DNA from: Pandoraea captiosa
Lineage (GTDB): Bacteria; Pseudomonadota; Gammaproteobacteria; Burkholderiales; Burkholderiaceae
Direction: 5' to 3'
Length of the DNA: 64,000 bases
Assembly (NCBI RefSeq): GCF_902459775.1
Contig: NZ_CABPSQ010000003.1
Coordinates: forward strand, 550,075 to 614,074
Shown here: positions 42,112 through 52,954 of the stretch, piece after piece
Position numbering within the stretch: position 1 is the first letter of the stretch
Layout: each line of letters starts with the position of its first letter
The notes under the pieces: model-generated
Seen by the model: only the letters and a program-made list of their open reading frames with translations
Databases searched by the model: none
Told to the model about the DNA's origin: nothing
Position numbers and translations under genes: made by a program

Positions 42112-42765
42112 TTACGGACGGCTGCCGGTCGGGAACGGCCATGCCGCTGCCGGGTTCAGCGTCGTCTTTGCAGCTGCGGGTGCAGCGGCCGGTGCTGCGG
42201 GAGCAGCAGCAGGCTTGGCGGCAACCTTCTTCGCGGCCGGCTTCTTGGCAGCAGGCTTCTTCGCAGCGGCAGGCTTCGCAGCAGGCTTGGCGGCAGCCTT
42301 CTTGGCGGCCGGCTTCTTCGCAGCAGCCTTCTTCGCAGCAGGCTTGGCAGCGGCCTTCTTCGCAGCAGGCTTCTTGGCAGCGACAGCCTTCTTGGCGGCC
42401 GGCTTCTTGGCAGCTGCCTTCTTGGCGACGGCCTTCTTGGCGGCCGGCTTCTTGGCGACAACCTTCTTCGCTGCTGCCTTCTTCGCGACCGGCTTCTTGG
42501 CGGCGACCTTCTTCACTGCTGCCTTCTTGGCGACCGGCTTCTTGGCGGCAACCTTCTTCACTGCAACCTTCTTGGCTGCCGGCTTCTTGGCGGCGACCTT
42601 CTTGGCTGCCGGCTTCTTGGCGGCAACGGCCTTCTTCGCTGCCGGCTTCTTAGCGGCAACAGCCTTCTTGGCGACAGGCTTCTTGGCAGCAGCAGCCTTC
42701 TTCGCTACCGGCTTCTTGGCAACAGCCTTCTTTGCTGCGGGTTTTTTCTTAGCAGTAGTAGCCAT
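42112..42765 (-). CDS. hctB: histone H1-like nucleoid protein (HctB/AlgP-type Lys-Ala repeats)
   Basis: 217 residues built almost entirely of Lys/Ala/Pro repeats of the type [10 protein letters not shown] and KKVAAKK, ending in a short non-repetitive [10 protein letters not shown]. Such eukaryotic-H1-like proteins bind DNA nonspecifically and may compact the nucleoid or affect transcription. Repeat number is expected to vary between strains. The ATG at 42765 has AAGGAG seven bases upstream; the GTG one codon earlier is less likely. The opposite-strand ORF of similar size is a shadow. Strong codon and base bias toward repeats. Confidence 0.9.
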   Translation of the reverse strand: MATTAKKKPAAKKAVAKKPVAKKAAAAKKPVAKKAVAAKKPAAKKAVAAKKPAAKKVAAKKPAAKKVAVKKVAAKKPVAKKAAVKKVAAKKPVAKKAAAKKVVAKKPAAKKAVAKKAAAKKPAAKKAVAAKKPAAKKAAAKPAAKKAAAKKPAAKKAAAKPAAKPAAAKKPAAKKPAAKKVAAKPAAAPAAPAAAPAAAKTTLNPAAAWPFPTGSRP

Positions 42766-43516
42766 CACATTACTCCTTAACGTGAAAGATCACTCAAACG
42801 AAACTACCTGAGAAGGAAACCCGACCACCGTGCGGGAACCGCCGGCGAGCGGGCTATTCATCGGCGTACGCATCGGACTTCGACGGCTTACGCTAATGAA
42901 TTCGGCGCTGCGCGCATGACGCGGACCGTGTGTGGTCACGCGCGCAAAAAAATTGCCGGCGACATTGCCGCCAGCAATTCGATTGTCTTGAGAAAGGGAG
43001 TTCGCCAGATTCTTCGGGGGGTAGCTTGCCTGTCCCGTCATCGGGATGGAGGAGTTTGCGATAGCGGATAAGCGATACTGCTTGCTATGCACCAAGGTTT
43101 TTACGCTCCGTAACTACCAGCTCTCTGTCGCGGGAGGAAAGCAGTGAGTGCTTTCGTGTGTTCATCGAGACTGCAATTTATTTGAGCGAATAATAATTCT
43201 TTTGTGATGCGATGTTAATACTTTGTGCGTAAAAAAGCGCACATCAATCGTAACGAAGAAGTCAATCTGTTGTATTTGATGCACATCACACTCGCATGTC
43301 GATGCGCGCGATGCGTTTGTCGAGAGGCAACTTCAACGTGCGAGTGAGGATGATGTGCGTGACTCGCGCCACATCTTCGACTGCTCATTGCGTCAGTCGC
43401 GCGTGCAACGCACGCACACACCACCCTCTTGAAACCCGCATGGATGCTCGCGTTGCGCGACACATCCATTTTTCGTTCGGTGCTCACTCGCACGTGAGCG
43501 AACACCGGGTCAACAC
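42766..43516. other. long non-coding interval between hctB and nrdB
   Basis: About 750 bp with no convincing ORF on either strand. It should carry the hctB promoter on minus. AT-rich patches (43165-43240) and a short palindrome gtgcgtaaaaaagcgcac (43225-43242) lie within. No tRNA or known small RNA was recognised. Confidence 0.55.
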
Positions 43517-44668
43517 TTAGTCCCAGCTCAGCGCGCCACCGGTCTGGTACTCGATCACTCGCGTTTCGAAGAAGTTGCGTTCCTTCTTCAAGTCGATCAT
43601 CTCGCTCATCCACGGGAACGGATTTTCTTCGTTCGGGTAGAGCGCTTCGAGACCGATTTGCGCGCAACGACGATTCGCGATGAAGCGCAGATAGCTCTTG
43701 AACATGCCCGCGTTCAGACCCAGCACGCCGCGCGGCATCGTGTCTTCAGCATAGCGATACTCAAGCTCGACGGCCTTCTTGAACAGCTCGCGAATCTCTT
43801 CGCGGAACTCCGGCGTCCAGAGGTTCGGGTTTTCCAGCTTCACCTGGTTGATCAGGTCGATGCCGAAGTTGCAGTGCATCGACTCGTCGCGCAGGATGTA
43901 CTGATATTGCTCCGCAGCACCGGTCATCTTGTTCTGACGACCCAGCGCCAGAATCTGCGTGAAGCCCACGTAGAAGAACAGACCTTCCATGATGCAGGCA
44001 AACACGATCAGCGAACGCAGCAGCTTCTGGTCGGCTTCCTGCGTCCCCGTCTTGAACGACGGATCGGCGACCACTTCGATGAACGGCAGCAGGAATTCGT
44101 CCTTGTCGCGAATCGACGCCACTTCGTGATACGCGTTGAAGATCTCGGCTTCGTCCAGCCCGAGGCTCTCGACGATGTACTGATATGCGTGCGTGTGGAT
44201 CGCCTCTTCGAACGCCTGACGCAGCAGGAACTGGCGGCACTCGGGCGCGGTGATGTGGCGGTACGTGCCCAGCACGATGTTGTTGGCGGCGAGCGAGTCT
44301 GCCGTCACGAAGAAGCCGAGGTTACGCTTGATGATGCGGCGCTCGTCTTCGGTCAGGCCGTTCGGGTCTTTCCACAGGGCGATGTCGCGCGACATGTTGA
44401 TTTCCTGCGGCATCCAGTGGTTGGCGCAACCGGCCAGATACTTTTCCCATGCCCACTTGTACTTGAACGGCACCAGCTGGTTCACGTCCGTCGTGCCGTT
44501 GATCACGCGCTTGTCCGAGGCGCTCACGCGGCGCGTCGACTGCGAGGCGATCGTGTGCGGTGTGTCGTCTTGCGTGCCCAGAATGTTCGAAGCAGGCGCA
44601 GCCGGCGTCACCGGTGCGGCGGGAGCAGCGGGCTTGGCGGTGGTGGTGTCTTCTTCCCAGTTAAGCAT
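43517..44668 (-). CDS. nrdB: class Ia ribonucleotide reductase small subunit
   Basis: Diiron-tyrosyl-radical subunit that supplies the radical to NrdA for dNTP synthesis. 383 residues, somewhat longer than E. coli because of an Ala/Pro-rich N-terminus (residues ~8-30). Iron-ligand helices are visible: [27 protein letters not shown] and [19 protein letters not shown]. The C-terminus ends [10 protein letters not shown], fitting the NrdA-docking tail. Its own paired NrdR boxes are at 44983-45029. Separated from nrdA by an opposite-strand aldose epimerase. Confidence 0.95.
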   Translation of the reverse strand: MLNWEEDTTTAKPAAPAAPVTPAAPASNILGTQDDTPHTIASQSTRRVSASDKRVINGTTDVNQLVPFKYKWAWEKYLAGCANHWMPQEINMSRDIALWKDPNGLTEDERRIIKRNLGFFVTADSLAANNIVLGTYRHITAPECRQFLLRQAFEEAIHTHAYQYIVESLGLDEAEIFNAYHEVASIRDKDEFLLPFIEVVADPSFKTGTQEADQKLLRSLIVFACIMEGLFFYVGFTQILALGRQNKMTGAAEQYQYILRDESMHCNFGIDLINQVKLENPNLWTPEFREEIRELFKKAVELEYRYAEDTMPRGVLGLNAGMFKSYLRFIANRRCAQIGLEALYPNEENPFPWMSEMIDLKKERNFFETRVIEYQTGGALSWD

Positions 44669-45244
44669 AGGGTCTCGGTCCGTTCAGGTTGATGCAATAC
44701 ACGCCGCGAGACGCGCATCGCCGAATTGACAGATCAGCCGTTCGGTGACGAAGGGCCGACGAAAAAATTGCCGATAGTGCAGCCGTCAACTTGACGATGA
44801 CGACGAAAAATCCGCTGAAGGTAACGCTTGGTGTTGGGGGTAAAGCAGATTCGCTTTCGCGCTAATTTGACCGATGACGCCGGTGTGGGAGCTGCAACCG
44901 TTGTCTTGCAACATCATGACCTCCCGACGTCGATCGAATGACTCCAATTTAGCACAATACTGTCACTCATTCCACCCCGTCGACACCATATATTGTGGTG
45001 GGTTATGCCACCACCACAATACCTAGTGTTTTCGAGTATTCCGCATGGGGCGGGCCTCCAGCCTTGCGGGATCGGCATCTTGCCATGAAACCGCCGCGCG
45101 CGACAGCGTTTGCACTGCATCAAAATGACACGCCCTCGCATTGGCGTATGCTGTGCGGCAGGCGTCACGACGCGAGACCGCAGCGACAGATTCCGGCCCG
45201 CGCCACCTCACCATCTCTCGACGCCGATGAAGGAGATACCGACG
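44669..45244. other. regulatory interval upstream of nrdB and the aldose epimerase
   Basis: 576 bp without a gene. It holds paired NrdR-type palindromes and the start region of the plus-strand epimerase. The nrdB transcript, if it starts near the boxes, would have a 5' leader of about 300 nt. Confidence 0.6.
44983..45029 (-). promoter_or_regulatory. paired NrdR boxes upstream of nrdB
   Basis: Two 16-bp NrdR-type palindromes: acaccatatattgtgg (44983-44998) and ccacaatacctagtgt (45014-45029). Both match the consensus acaCwAtATaTwGtgt in several positions and their centres are 31 bp apart, the usual spacing for NrdR sites. NrdR represses ribonucleotide reductase genes when dATP is high. Confidence 0.8.
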
Positions 45245-46216
45245 ATGACATCCACAGGCGCCGAAGGCGCACAGCACCGGGCTGGCCAACCGGATTCGCC
45301 ACCGCTCACCCCATCCACCCTCACGCCCGGCAAACCGGTTCGTCTCGCCAGAGGCGCCCTGATCGCCGAGGTGCAGCCCGGTTGTGGCGCTCGCCTCTCG
45401 CGACTCGCGCGACGCGACACGCGCGGCGACCTGTTCGACTACCTCGTGCCGCTTGGCGATGCGCCATTTTCCTCCGACGAATGGCCGAAGGCCGGTGCGT
45501 TTCCCATGCTGCCGTATACCAATATGTTGCGCGACGACACGCTGCACTGGCGCGGGCGCACGATCGCCGTTCACGAAGCGCCGGTCGCATCCAGTTCGCT
45601 GCACGGCTGGGGGCTGCGGCGCGAATGGGAGGTCGTCGACGAAAGCCCGCATTGCTGCGTGCTGCAACTCGACTGTCCCGCACAGCCGGCGTGGCCCTGG
45701 CACTATCAGGCGTATCTGTCGGTCACGCTCGACGAGCATGGCGTCGACATGCAGCTCTCGCTGACGAATCTCTCGACGCAGGAGATGCCCGCCGGGCTCG
45801 GCCTGCATCCGTACTTCCGCTGGCCCGCGGGCGCGCGCCTGACCTTCGAGTCCGAGGCGCTCTGGCGCTCCCCTTCGGAGGAGATTCGCTGGCCCAGCGA
45901 GCAACGCGTGCACGTGGGGCCGATGGAGGTGGTGTCGGTCGGTGGCGGCCTCGATACGGGCGGACGCTCGACCTGGTTTGCCGAAGTGCCTGCCGAGTCG
46001 GGTCGCTTCGAAGCGCGCATCGACTATGCCGGCGGCCTGCGCGCCGCCACGGTGCGCAGCGACGACGCAACGTGGCTCGTGCTGCACTCCCCCGCCGGAC
46101 GCCCCTACCTCTGCCTGGAACCGTCCACGCATCGAGTCGGGGAGTTCGACAACGATCACGTCGTGCTCGGTCACGGCCAGACGCTGGATCTGTCGATGCG
46201 AATCGACTTGGCGTGA
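45245..46216 (+). CDS. aldose 1-epimerase family protein
   Basis: 323 residues of the galactose-mutarotase fold: ARLSRLARRDTRGDLFDYLV, FPMLPYTNMLRDDTLHWRGR (active-site loop), SLHGWGLRREWEV with the catalytic-type His, GLGLHPYFRWPAG, and a C-terminal E-type segment YLCLEPSTHRVGEFDNDH. Substrate unknown; sugar mutarotation is inferred. AAGGAGA precedes ATG 45245 by 8 bp; 45227 is an alternative in-frame start. It lies on plus between nrdB and nrdA and shares the nrdB regulatory interval divergently. Confidence 0.86.
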   Translation: MTSTGAEGAQHRAGQPDSPPLTPSTLTPGKPVRLARGALIAEVQPGCGARLSRLARRDTRGDLFDYLVPLGDAPFSSDEWPKAGAFPMLPYTNMLRDDTLHWRGRTIAVHEAPVASSSLHGWGLRREWEVVDESPHCCVLQLDCPAQPAWPWHYQAYLSVTLDEHGVDMQLSLTNLSTQEMPAGLGLHPYFRWPAGARLTFESEALWRSPSEEIRWPSEQRVHVGPMEVVSVGGGLDTGGRSTWFAEVPAESGRFEARIDYAGGLRAATVRSDDATWLVLHSPAGRPYLCLEPSTHRVGEFDNDHVVLGHGQTLDLSMRIDLA

Positions 46217-46326
46217 CCCGGCGTGATCTGGCGTGGCCCGGCCTGACCTCATCCGGCCGGAATCCCGCAGGATCCACGGGCCGCCCAGGCCCCACAGGAA
46301 TCCAATCCGAGTGTCCATGCAAAGCA

Positions 46327-46361
46327 AAACCCCGCCGTCCTTTCGGGCCGGCGGGGTTTTT
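46327..46361. terminator. bidirectional terminator between aldose epimerase and nrdA
   Basis: Stem aaaaccccgcc / ggcggggtttt with loop gtcctttcgggcc, flanked by A-run and T-run. It separates convergent plus epimerase and minus nrdA. Confidence 0.82.
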
Positions 46362-46405
46362 CGATGGCGCGCCGCATGTCGAATGCGGCACGCATCACAC
46401 CCGGC

Positions 46406-49357
<2,952 letters not shown>

Positions 49358-49730
49358 GTAAAAACTCCCGTTCCAATGAGATGGTGCTGTTAGCGCACTT
49401 CCACCAGCTAATACGAAGTACCAAGTCGGCAAAAATGCGCCCTGGGGGCGCCGATGGAGCGAAGTGCTGAACACCGCACGACCGACGGACGGCCAAGGGT
49501 TCGAGGTGTCCGCTGCACGGCTTTGCTGCTGTACCGCCCCATAAAACGCCGCGGGGCAAGCACGGTATTGATGGATCCTGCTTCCCGTCACCGACCACTA
49601 TATGTAGTGGTCAGCGACCGGATTGGCACTAAGTATAGTGGAGATGACGCACTCCGCAAAATCAAAAATTTGTGTCCCGGGAAGGCCCGCGCCGTCTTCG
49701 TGTCAAGCAAAACCTGCCCCCGGGTGAGGG
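49358..49730. other. intergenic region upstream of nrdA and downstream of ampD
   Basis: 373 bp without a gene. It contains paired NrdR boxes and a likely nrdA leader of roughly 240 nt, plus a G/C-rich ampD 3' flank. Confidence 0.55.
49595..49641 (-). promoter_or_regulatory. paired NrdR boxes upstream of nrdA
   Basis: ccactatatgtagtgg (49595-49610, a near-perfect palindrome) and gcactaagtatagtgg (49626-49641), centres 31 bp apart. The pair matches the architecture upstream of nrdB, so both subunit genes should be under one NrdR-type repressor; nrdR itself is outside the window. Confidence 0.88.
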
Positions 49731-50330
49731 TTAATCGTTCGGCTGGAACGGCAACGCCTCCGGCGCCAACGCCGCCATTCGACGCAACCGCTGCCATTCG
49801 AAATGCGGCCCCGGATCCGTCTTGCGGCCAGGTGCTATATCGGCATGCCCGGCCACGGCTTGAATCGGATAACGCTCGCGCAAAACGCGGGTGAGCGCCG
49901 CCAGCGTTACGTACTGCTCGGCGGTAAAAGGCAGGTCGTCGGTACCTTCCAGTTCAACGCCAATGGAAAAATCATTGCAACGCGTGCGCCCTTCGAACGA
50001 CGACGCCCCGGCGTGCCACGCCCGCGCATCGCACGACACGAACTGTTGCAACGCACCATCGCGCCGCACCAGAAAGTGCGACGAGACGTGCACGCCACGA
50101 ATCTCGTCGAAGAACGGATGCGCATCGTGATCGAGCCGGTTCTGGAAGAACGCAGGAATTTCGTCGCCGCCGAATTGCCCGGGTGGCAGCGAAATGTTGT
50201 GCACCACGAGCAAGCCGATGGGCATGTTCTGCGGACGTCCGTCGAAATTCGGCGACGGCAGGCGCTCGGCTTGCCGGACCCAGCCTTCGGCGTCGAGCGT
50301 GAAGACCGGCAGCTTGTCCGGCGCGTTCAC
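49731..50330 (-). CDS. ampD: 1,6-anhydro-N-acetylmuramyl-L-alanine amidase AmpD
   Basis: Cytoplasmic zinc amidase that recycles anhydro-muropeptides and, in related bacteria, keeps AmpR-controlled beta-lactamase low. 199 residues with LLVVHNISLPPGQFGGDEIP (zinc His near residue 45), SSHFLVRRDGALQQFVSCDA, RCNDFSIGVELEGTDDLPF and GHADIAPGRKTDPGPHFEW with zinc His and Asp. A 9-bp tandem repeat lies just upstream (50351-50386). It works with Mpl in the same recycling pathway. Confidence 0.93.
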   Translation of the reverse strand: MNAPDKLPVFTLDAEGWVRQAERLPSPNFDGRPQNMPIGLLVVHNISLPPGQFGGDEIPAFFQNRLDHDAHPFFDEIRGVHVSSHFLVRRDGALQQFVSCDARAWHAGASSFEGRTRCNDFSIGVELEGTDDLPFTAEQYVTLAALTRVLRERYPIQAVAGHADIAPGRKTDPGPHFEWQRLRRMAALAPEALPFQPND

Positions 50331-50350
50331 GCGTCACCTCGCCGCAAAGC

Positions 50351-50386
50351 CGACTCAGTCGACTCAGCCGACTCAGCCGACTCAGC
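50351..50386. repeat. 9-bp tandem repeat upstream of ampD
   Basis: Four copies of cgactcagc/t head to tail, ending 56 bp upstream of the ampD start. Not coding. Confidence 0.85.
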
Positions 50387-50613
50387 GGAACGGTCTTTCG
50401 GTCGGTGCGCAACGTTAGGGGATGCAGATGACTGGAGCATGACGGGCACAGCGAACTCCCGTAGAGCGAGGGGTGGCATTGTAGCCCACTTGGCGTGACC
50501 CCGCCGGTAACCGACGCGGGGTGAGATCCGTTCGGCACGGGGCCATCGGGCCAGTGTCACGCGGGGCATCGTCTGAAACAAGTCAAAAAATAAAAGGGGA
50601 ATTCCCAAAGAAG

Positions 50614-50644
50614 AAGCCTCTCGCCAAACCGGGCCGAGAGGCTT
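50614..50644 (-). terminator. possible terminator for the DUF1269 gene
   Basis: Stem aagcctctcg / cgagaggctt with an 11-nt loop; on minus a pyrimidine-rich cttcttcttt follows. It lies about 260 bp past the stop of the gene at 50905, so assignment is tentative. Confidence 0.45.
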
Positions 50645-50904
50645 CCGTGGGCGTGTCCACGCCCGGGGATGGCGCTGCGCTCGTGTCCGGCATCGCCTGC
50701 AAGACACGCACACCATCCCGCGCCGCTCACAGGGGCGACGCCAATGGCCGTTGCCGGCCGGTAAAACACGTTGGTGGACGCCGTCGCATACACCGTCGTG
50801 TACACTTTTGCACTGCGCTTGCCGCGTCTCGCGCATCTCCCTCGCTTCGCTTTCTGCCTCGCTTCCTGTTTCGCTTCCTGCCTCGACTCCGACGTCGCTC
50901 CCAA

Positions 50905-51423
50905 TCACGGGAACGCCGGAATCGCTGCCTCGACACCCTCCATGTGCGCCTCGGGGTGATGCTCCTTGAGCATGTCGCGAATCTCGTCCACGCGGCTCTC
51001 GCGCACGTCGACCATGAGCAGGATCATGCCGCGCTCCATCGGCTCACGAAATGCCTTGAGCCGCGAATTCGGCACGGAAACCCCGATCATGCTCGACACC
51101 CACGCGCCGAAAAGCGCACCGAGCGGGGCCGTCACAATCATCAGTTCCCACTGGGGACGCGTGCCCACGATGGGGAAAAACGCGGCGACTGCACCGACTG
51201 CCAGCCCACAGAAGCCACCGATCACGAGTCCGGCTTCTGCGCCGTGCACGATATCGGAAGTCTGTAGGAGGTTAGCCTCGTGCAGTCCCTCCAGGTCCAT
51301 TTCGTCACGTGCCATGAAGTGGATGTGACGCTCCTCGATCCGGGCGAGCAACAAGTCGCTCATCGTGCGCTGGGCACTCGCCAGATCGGGAAGAAGGAAA
51401 TACATCCGTTTGCGCATTAGCAT
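50905..51423 (-). CDS. DUF1269-type membrane protein
   Basis: 172 residues. An N-terminal soluble part (RKRMYFLLPDLASAQRTMSD) is followed by two hydrophobic segments with Gly/Ala (AGLVIGGFCGLAVGAVAAFF, then VTAPLGALFGAWVSSMIGV) and a C-terminal ferredoxin-like segment ending HMEGVEAAIPAFP. It resembles DUF1269/general-stress-type membrane proteins; function unknown. AGGAGG lies seven bases before ATG 51423, a very strong ribosome-binding site. Confidence 0.75.
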   Translation of the reverse strand: MLMRKRMYFLLPDLASAQRTMSDLLLARIEERHIHFMARDEMDLEGLHEANLLQTSDIVHGAEAGLVIGGFCGLAVGAVAAFFPIVGTRPQWELMIVTAPLGALFGAWVSSMIGVSVPNSRLKAFREPMERGMILLMVDVRESRVDEIRDMLKEHHPEAHMEGVEAAIPAFP

Positions 51424-51633
51424 ATTGCGCCCTCCTGTCGTCGCGCCCCTTCGTTATGGCTGTTATGGACGGGGTCAGTTACTGTGTTTTAGTGCATGCG
51501 ACACGCATGCGCAAGCCGCCGCATCCGAATGGGCGTCGGCTGATATCGCACAATGACAGACAGAAGATGGCGGCAATGCGAGGCGCAGCGCCATGTGACG
51601 GAAACGCTGCGCGAGCGGTTCGCGCAGCCAGGC

Positions 51634-51930
51634 TCAGACGCGGTGTTCGCGCGTCAGGTAAGCGTCGCGATGCGCGGCACTGCAAAAGTGCGTGCCGCCG
51701 GCGCCGGCCAGCGACTCACTTTCGGGAAGATAGGTATCGCACTCGCTGCAACGCACCATGCGCTCCGCGGGCGGCAACGACTGACGCGCGCTCGTGCGCC
51801 CCTCCCCGCCCGGTGGCGTACGCATGCGTTCGTTCTGCCCGGGACGCCCGGCATTGCGCTTGCGTTCGTTGTGACGCATCCACCACGTCCCGGCAATCAA
51901 GAGCAACAGTAACAGCAGGATATTGCGCAT
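51634..51930 (-). CDS. PP0621-like small membrane-anchored zinc-type protein
   Basis: 98 residues: an N-terminal membrane segment (MRNILLLLLLLIAGTWWMRH), an Arg/Pro-rich spacer and a C-terminal Cys motif MVRCSECDTYLPESESLA with a further Cys/His (HFCSAAHRDAY), consistent with a small zinc-binding domain. Function unknown. Six bp downstream of the CcsA/HemX-like gene and on the same strand, so likely cotranscribed. Confidence 0.78.
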   Translation of the reverse strand: MRNILLLLLLLIAGTWWMRHNERKRNAGRPGQNERMRTPPGGEGRTSARQSLPPAERMVRCSECDTYLPESESLAGAGGTHFCSAAHRDAYLTREHRV

Positions 51931-51936
51931 CGCGCT

Positions 51937-52821
51937 TCAAGTCTCCGTCATGCGATGCAGCACCACCTCAAGCACGAAGCGAGAACCGACATACGCCAGC
52001 AACAGCGCCACGAACGACGCCAGAACCCAACGCAGCGCGACCTTGCCGCGCCACCCGTAAAAATGCCGCCCGAGCAGCACCGCGCCGAACATCAGCCACG
52101 ACACCACCGCGAACACGGTTTTGTGATCGATGCGCACCGCGCGCCCGAACAGCGCCTCGGAGAACATCACGCCCGAAATCAACGTCAGTGTGAGCAGGAC
52201 GAACCCCGCGCCGATCAGGCGGAACAACAGCTTCTCCATCGTGAGCAGCGGCGGCAGGGTCTCGAGCCAGCGAGACAGCCAGCCGGTCGCCTCGAGGCCA
52301 CGTGACGGGTGCAGTTGTCGCTCGGCATAGAGCATCAGCAACGCATGCAGCGCCGCCAGCGCGAACAGCCCATAGGCCATGTTCGCGATGATGAAGTGCG
52401 CCTTGAAAATCGGATCCGCCGCAAAGCCGAGAATCCGCACGTCCGGGAAGATCATCGGCAACAGGCACGCGACGGCGGCCACGGGTGTGACCATCAGTCG
52501 CAGGCTGTCGAGCGGAAAGAAGAAACTCTCGATCCAGTAGATGCCGACCGAGAGCCACAACATGGCCGAAAGCATGTACGCAAAACCGAAGTGCATGCTG
52601 TCTGCGCGGAAGATGGTCTGATGCAGCAGCACCCCGTGCAGCAAGAGCGCCGCGAACAGCGAGAGCTGCATCGGCCAGCGCGAGGGCGTGCCCGTGACAG
52701 GGGCAGGCGCGACCTGGCCGCCCGCGAGAGCGAGCGCGGCGTCGCGCCGGTATCCCTGCCACGAACAAACCGCCAACCCGGCGTAGAGGATGGCGGTCAG
52801 CGCATACAGTAAAATAGTCAT
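51937..52821 (-). CDS. CcsA/HemX-like inner membrane cytochrome c assembly protein
   Basis: 294 residues, polytopic (about seven to eight hydrophobic segments). It starts MTILLYALTAILYAGLAVCS and includes HGVLLHQTIF, ESFFFPLDSLRLMVTPVAAV, LHALLMLYAERQL and a C-terminal VVSWLMFGAVLLGRHFYGWR with WRGK. This is the YpjD/CcsA-type family next to ffh in many proteobacteria. Heme handling is a family inference. Divergent from ffh. Confidence 0.85.
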   Translation of the reverse strand: MTILLYALTAILYAGLAVCSWQGYRRDAALALAGGQVAPAPVTGTPSRWPMQLSLFAALLLHGVLLHQTIFRADSMHFGFAYMLSAMLWLSVGIYWIESFFFPLDSLRLMVTPVAAVACLLPMIFPDVRILGFAADPIFKAHFIIANMAYGLFALAALHALLMLYAERQLHPSRGLEATGWLSRWLETLPPLLTMEKLLFRLIGAGFVLLTLTLISGVMFSEALFGRAVRIDHKTVFAVVSWLMFGAVLLGRHFYGWRGKVALRWVLASFVALLLAYVGSRFVLEVVLHRMTET

Positions 52822-52954
52822 GTTTGAAGTTTACACCAGCCCATGAGGGGCGCGCTGCCGTGCTTGTCACCGCCATGAATCCCAATTGACCGCACGGTCA
52901 GTCGGCCGGGGGACAGGCAAACAAGGCCGCTGTTGGTCTTACAGGATACGTTTC

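Larger units (their letters stand above)
50331..50904. other. intergenic region upstream of ampD
   Basis: 574 bp without a credible gene. It has a 9-bp tandem repeat (50351-50386) and a hairpin at 50614-50644 that may terminate the gene to the right. Small ORFs here on both strands look like chance. Confidence 0.5.

Noticed and set aside
42083-42811. Open frames on plus with Leu/Ala/Phe or Gly/Leu repeats opposite hctB
   Set aside because: These are the reverse-complement reading of the Lys/Ala repeats. The minus frame has the SD, start and terminator.
43225-43242. Palindrome gtgcgtaaaaaagcgcac as terminator or regulator site
   Set aside because: A short stem with an A-rich loop and no T-tract; could be chance.
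43296-43520. 74-codon plus frame between hctB and nrdB
   Set aside because: No SD, Arg/His/Met-rich composition and overlap with the nrdB end; looks like chance.
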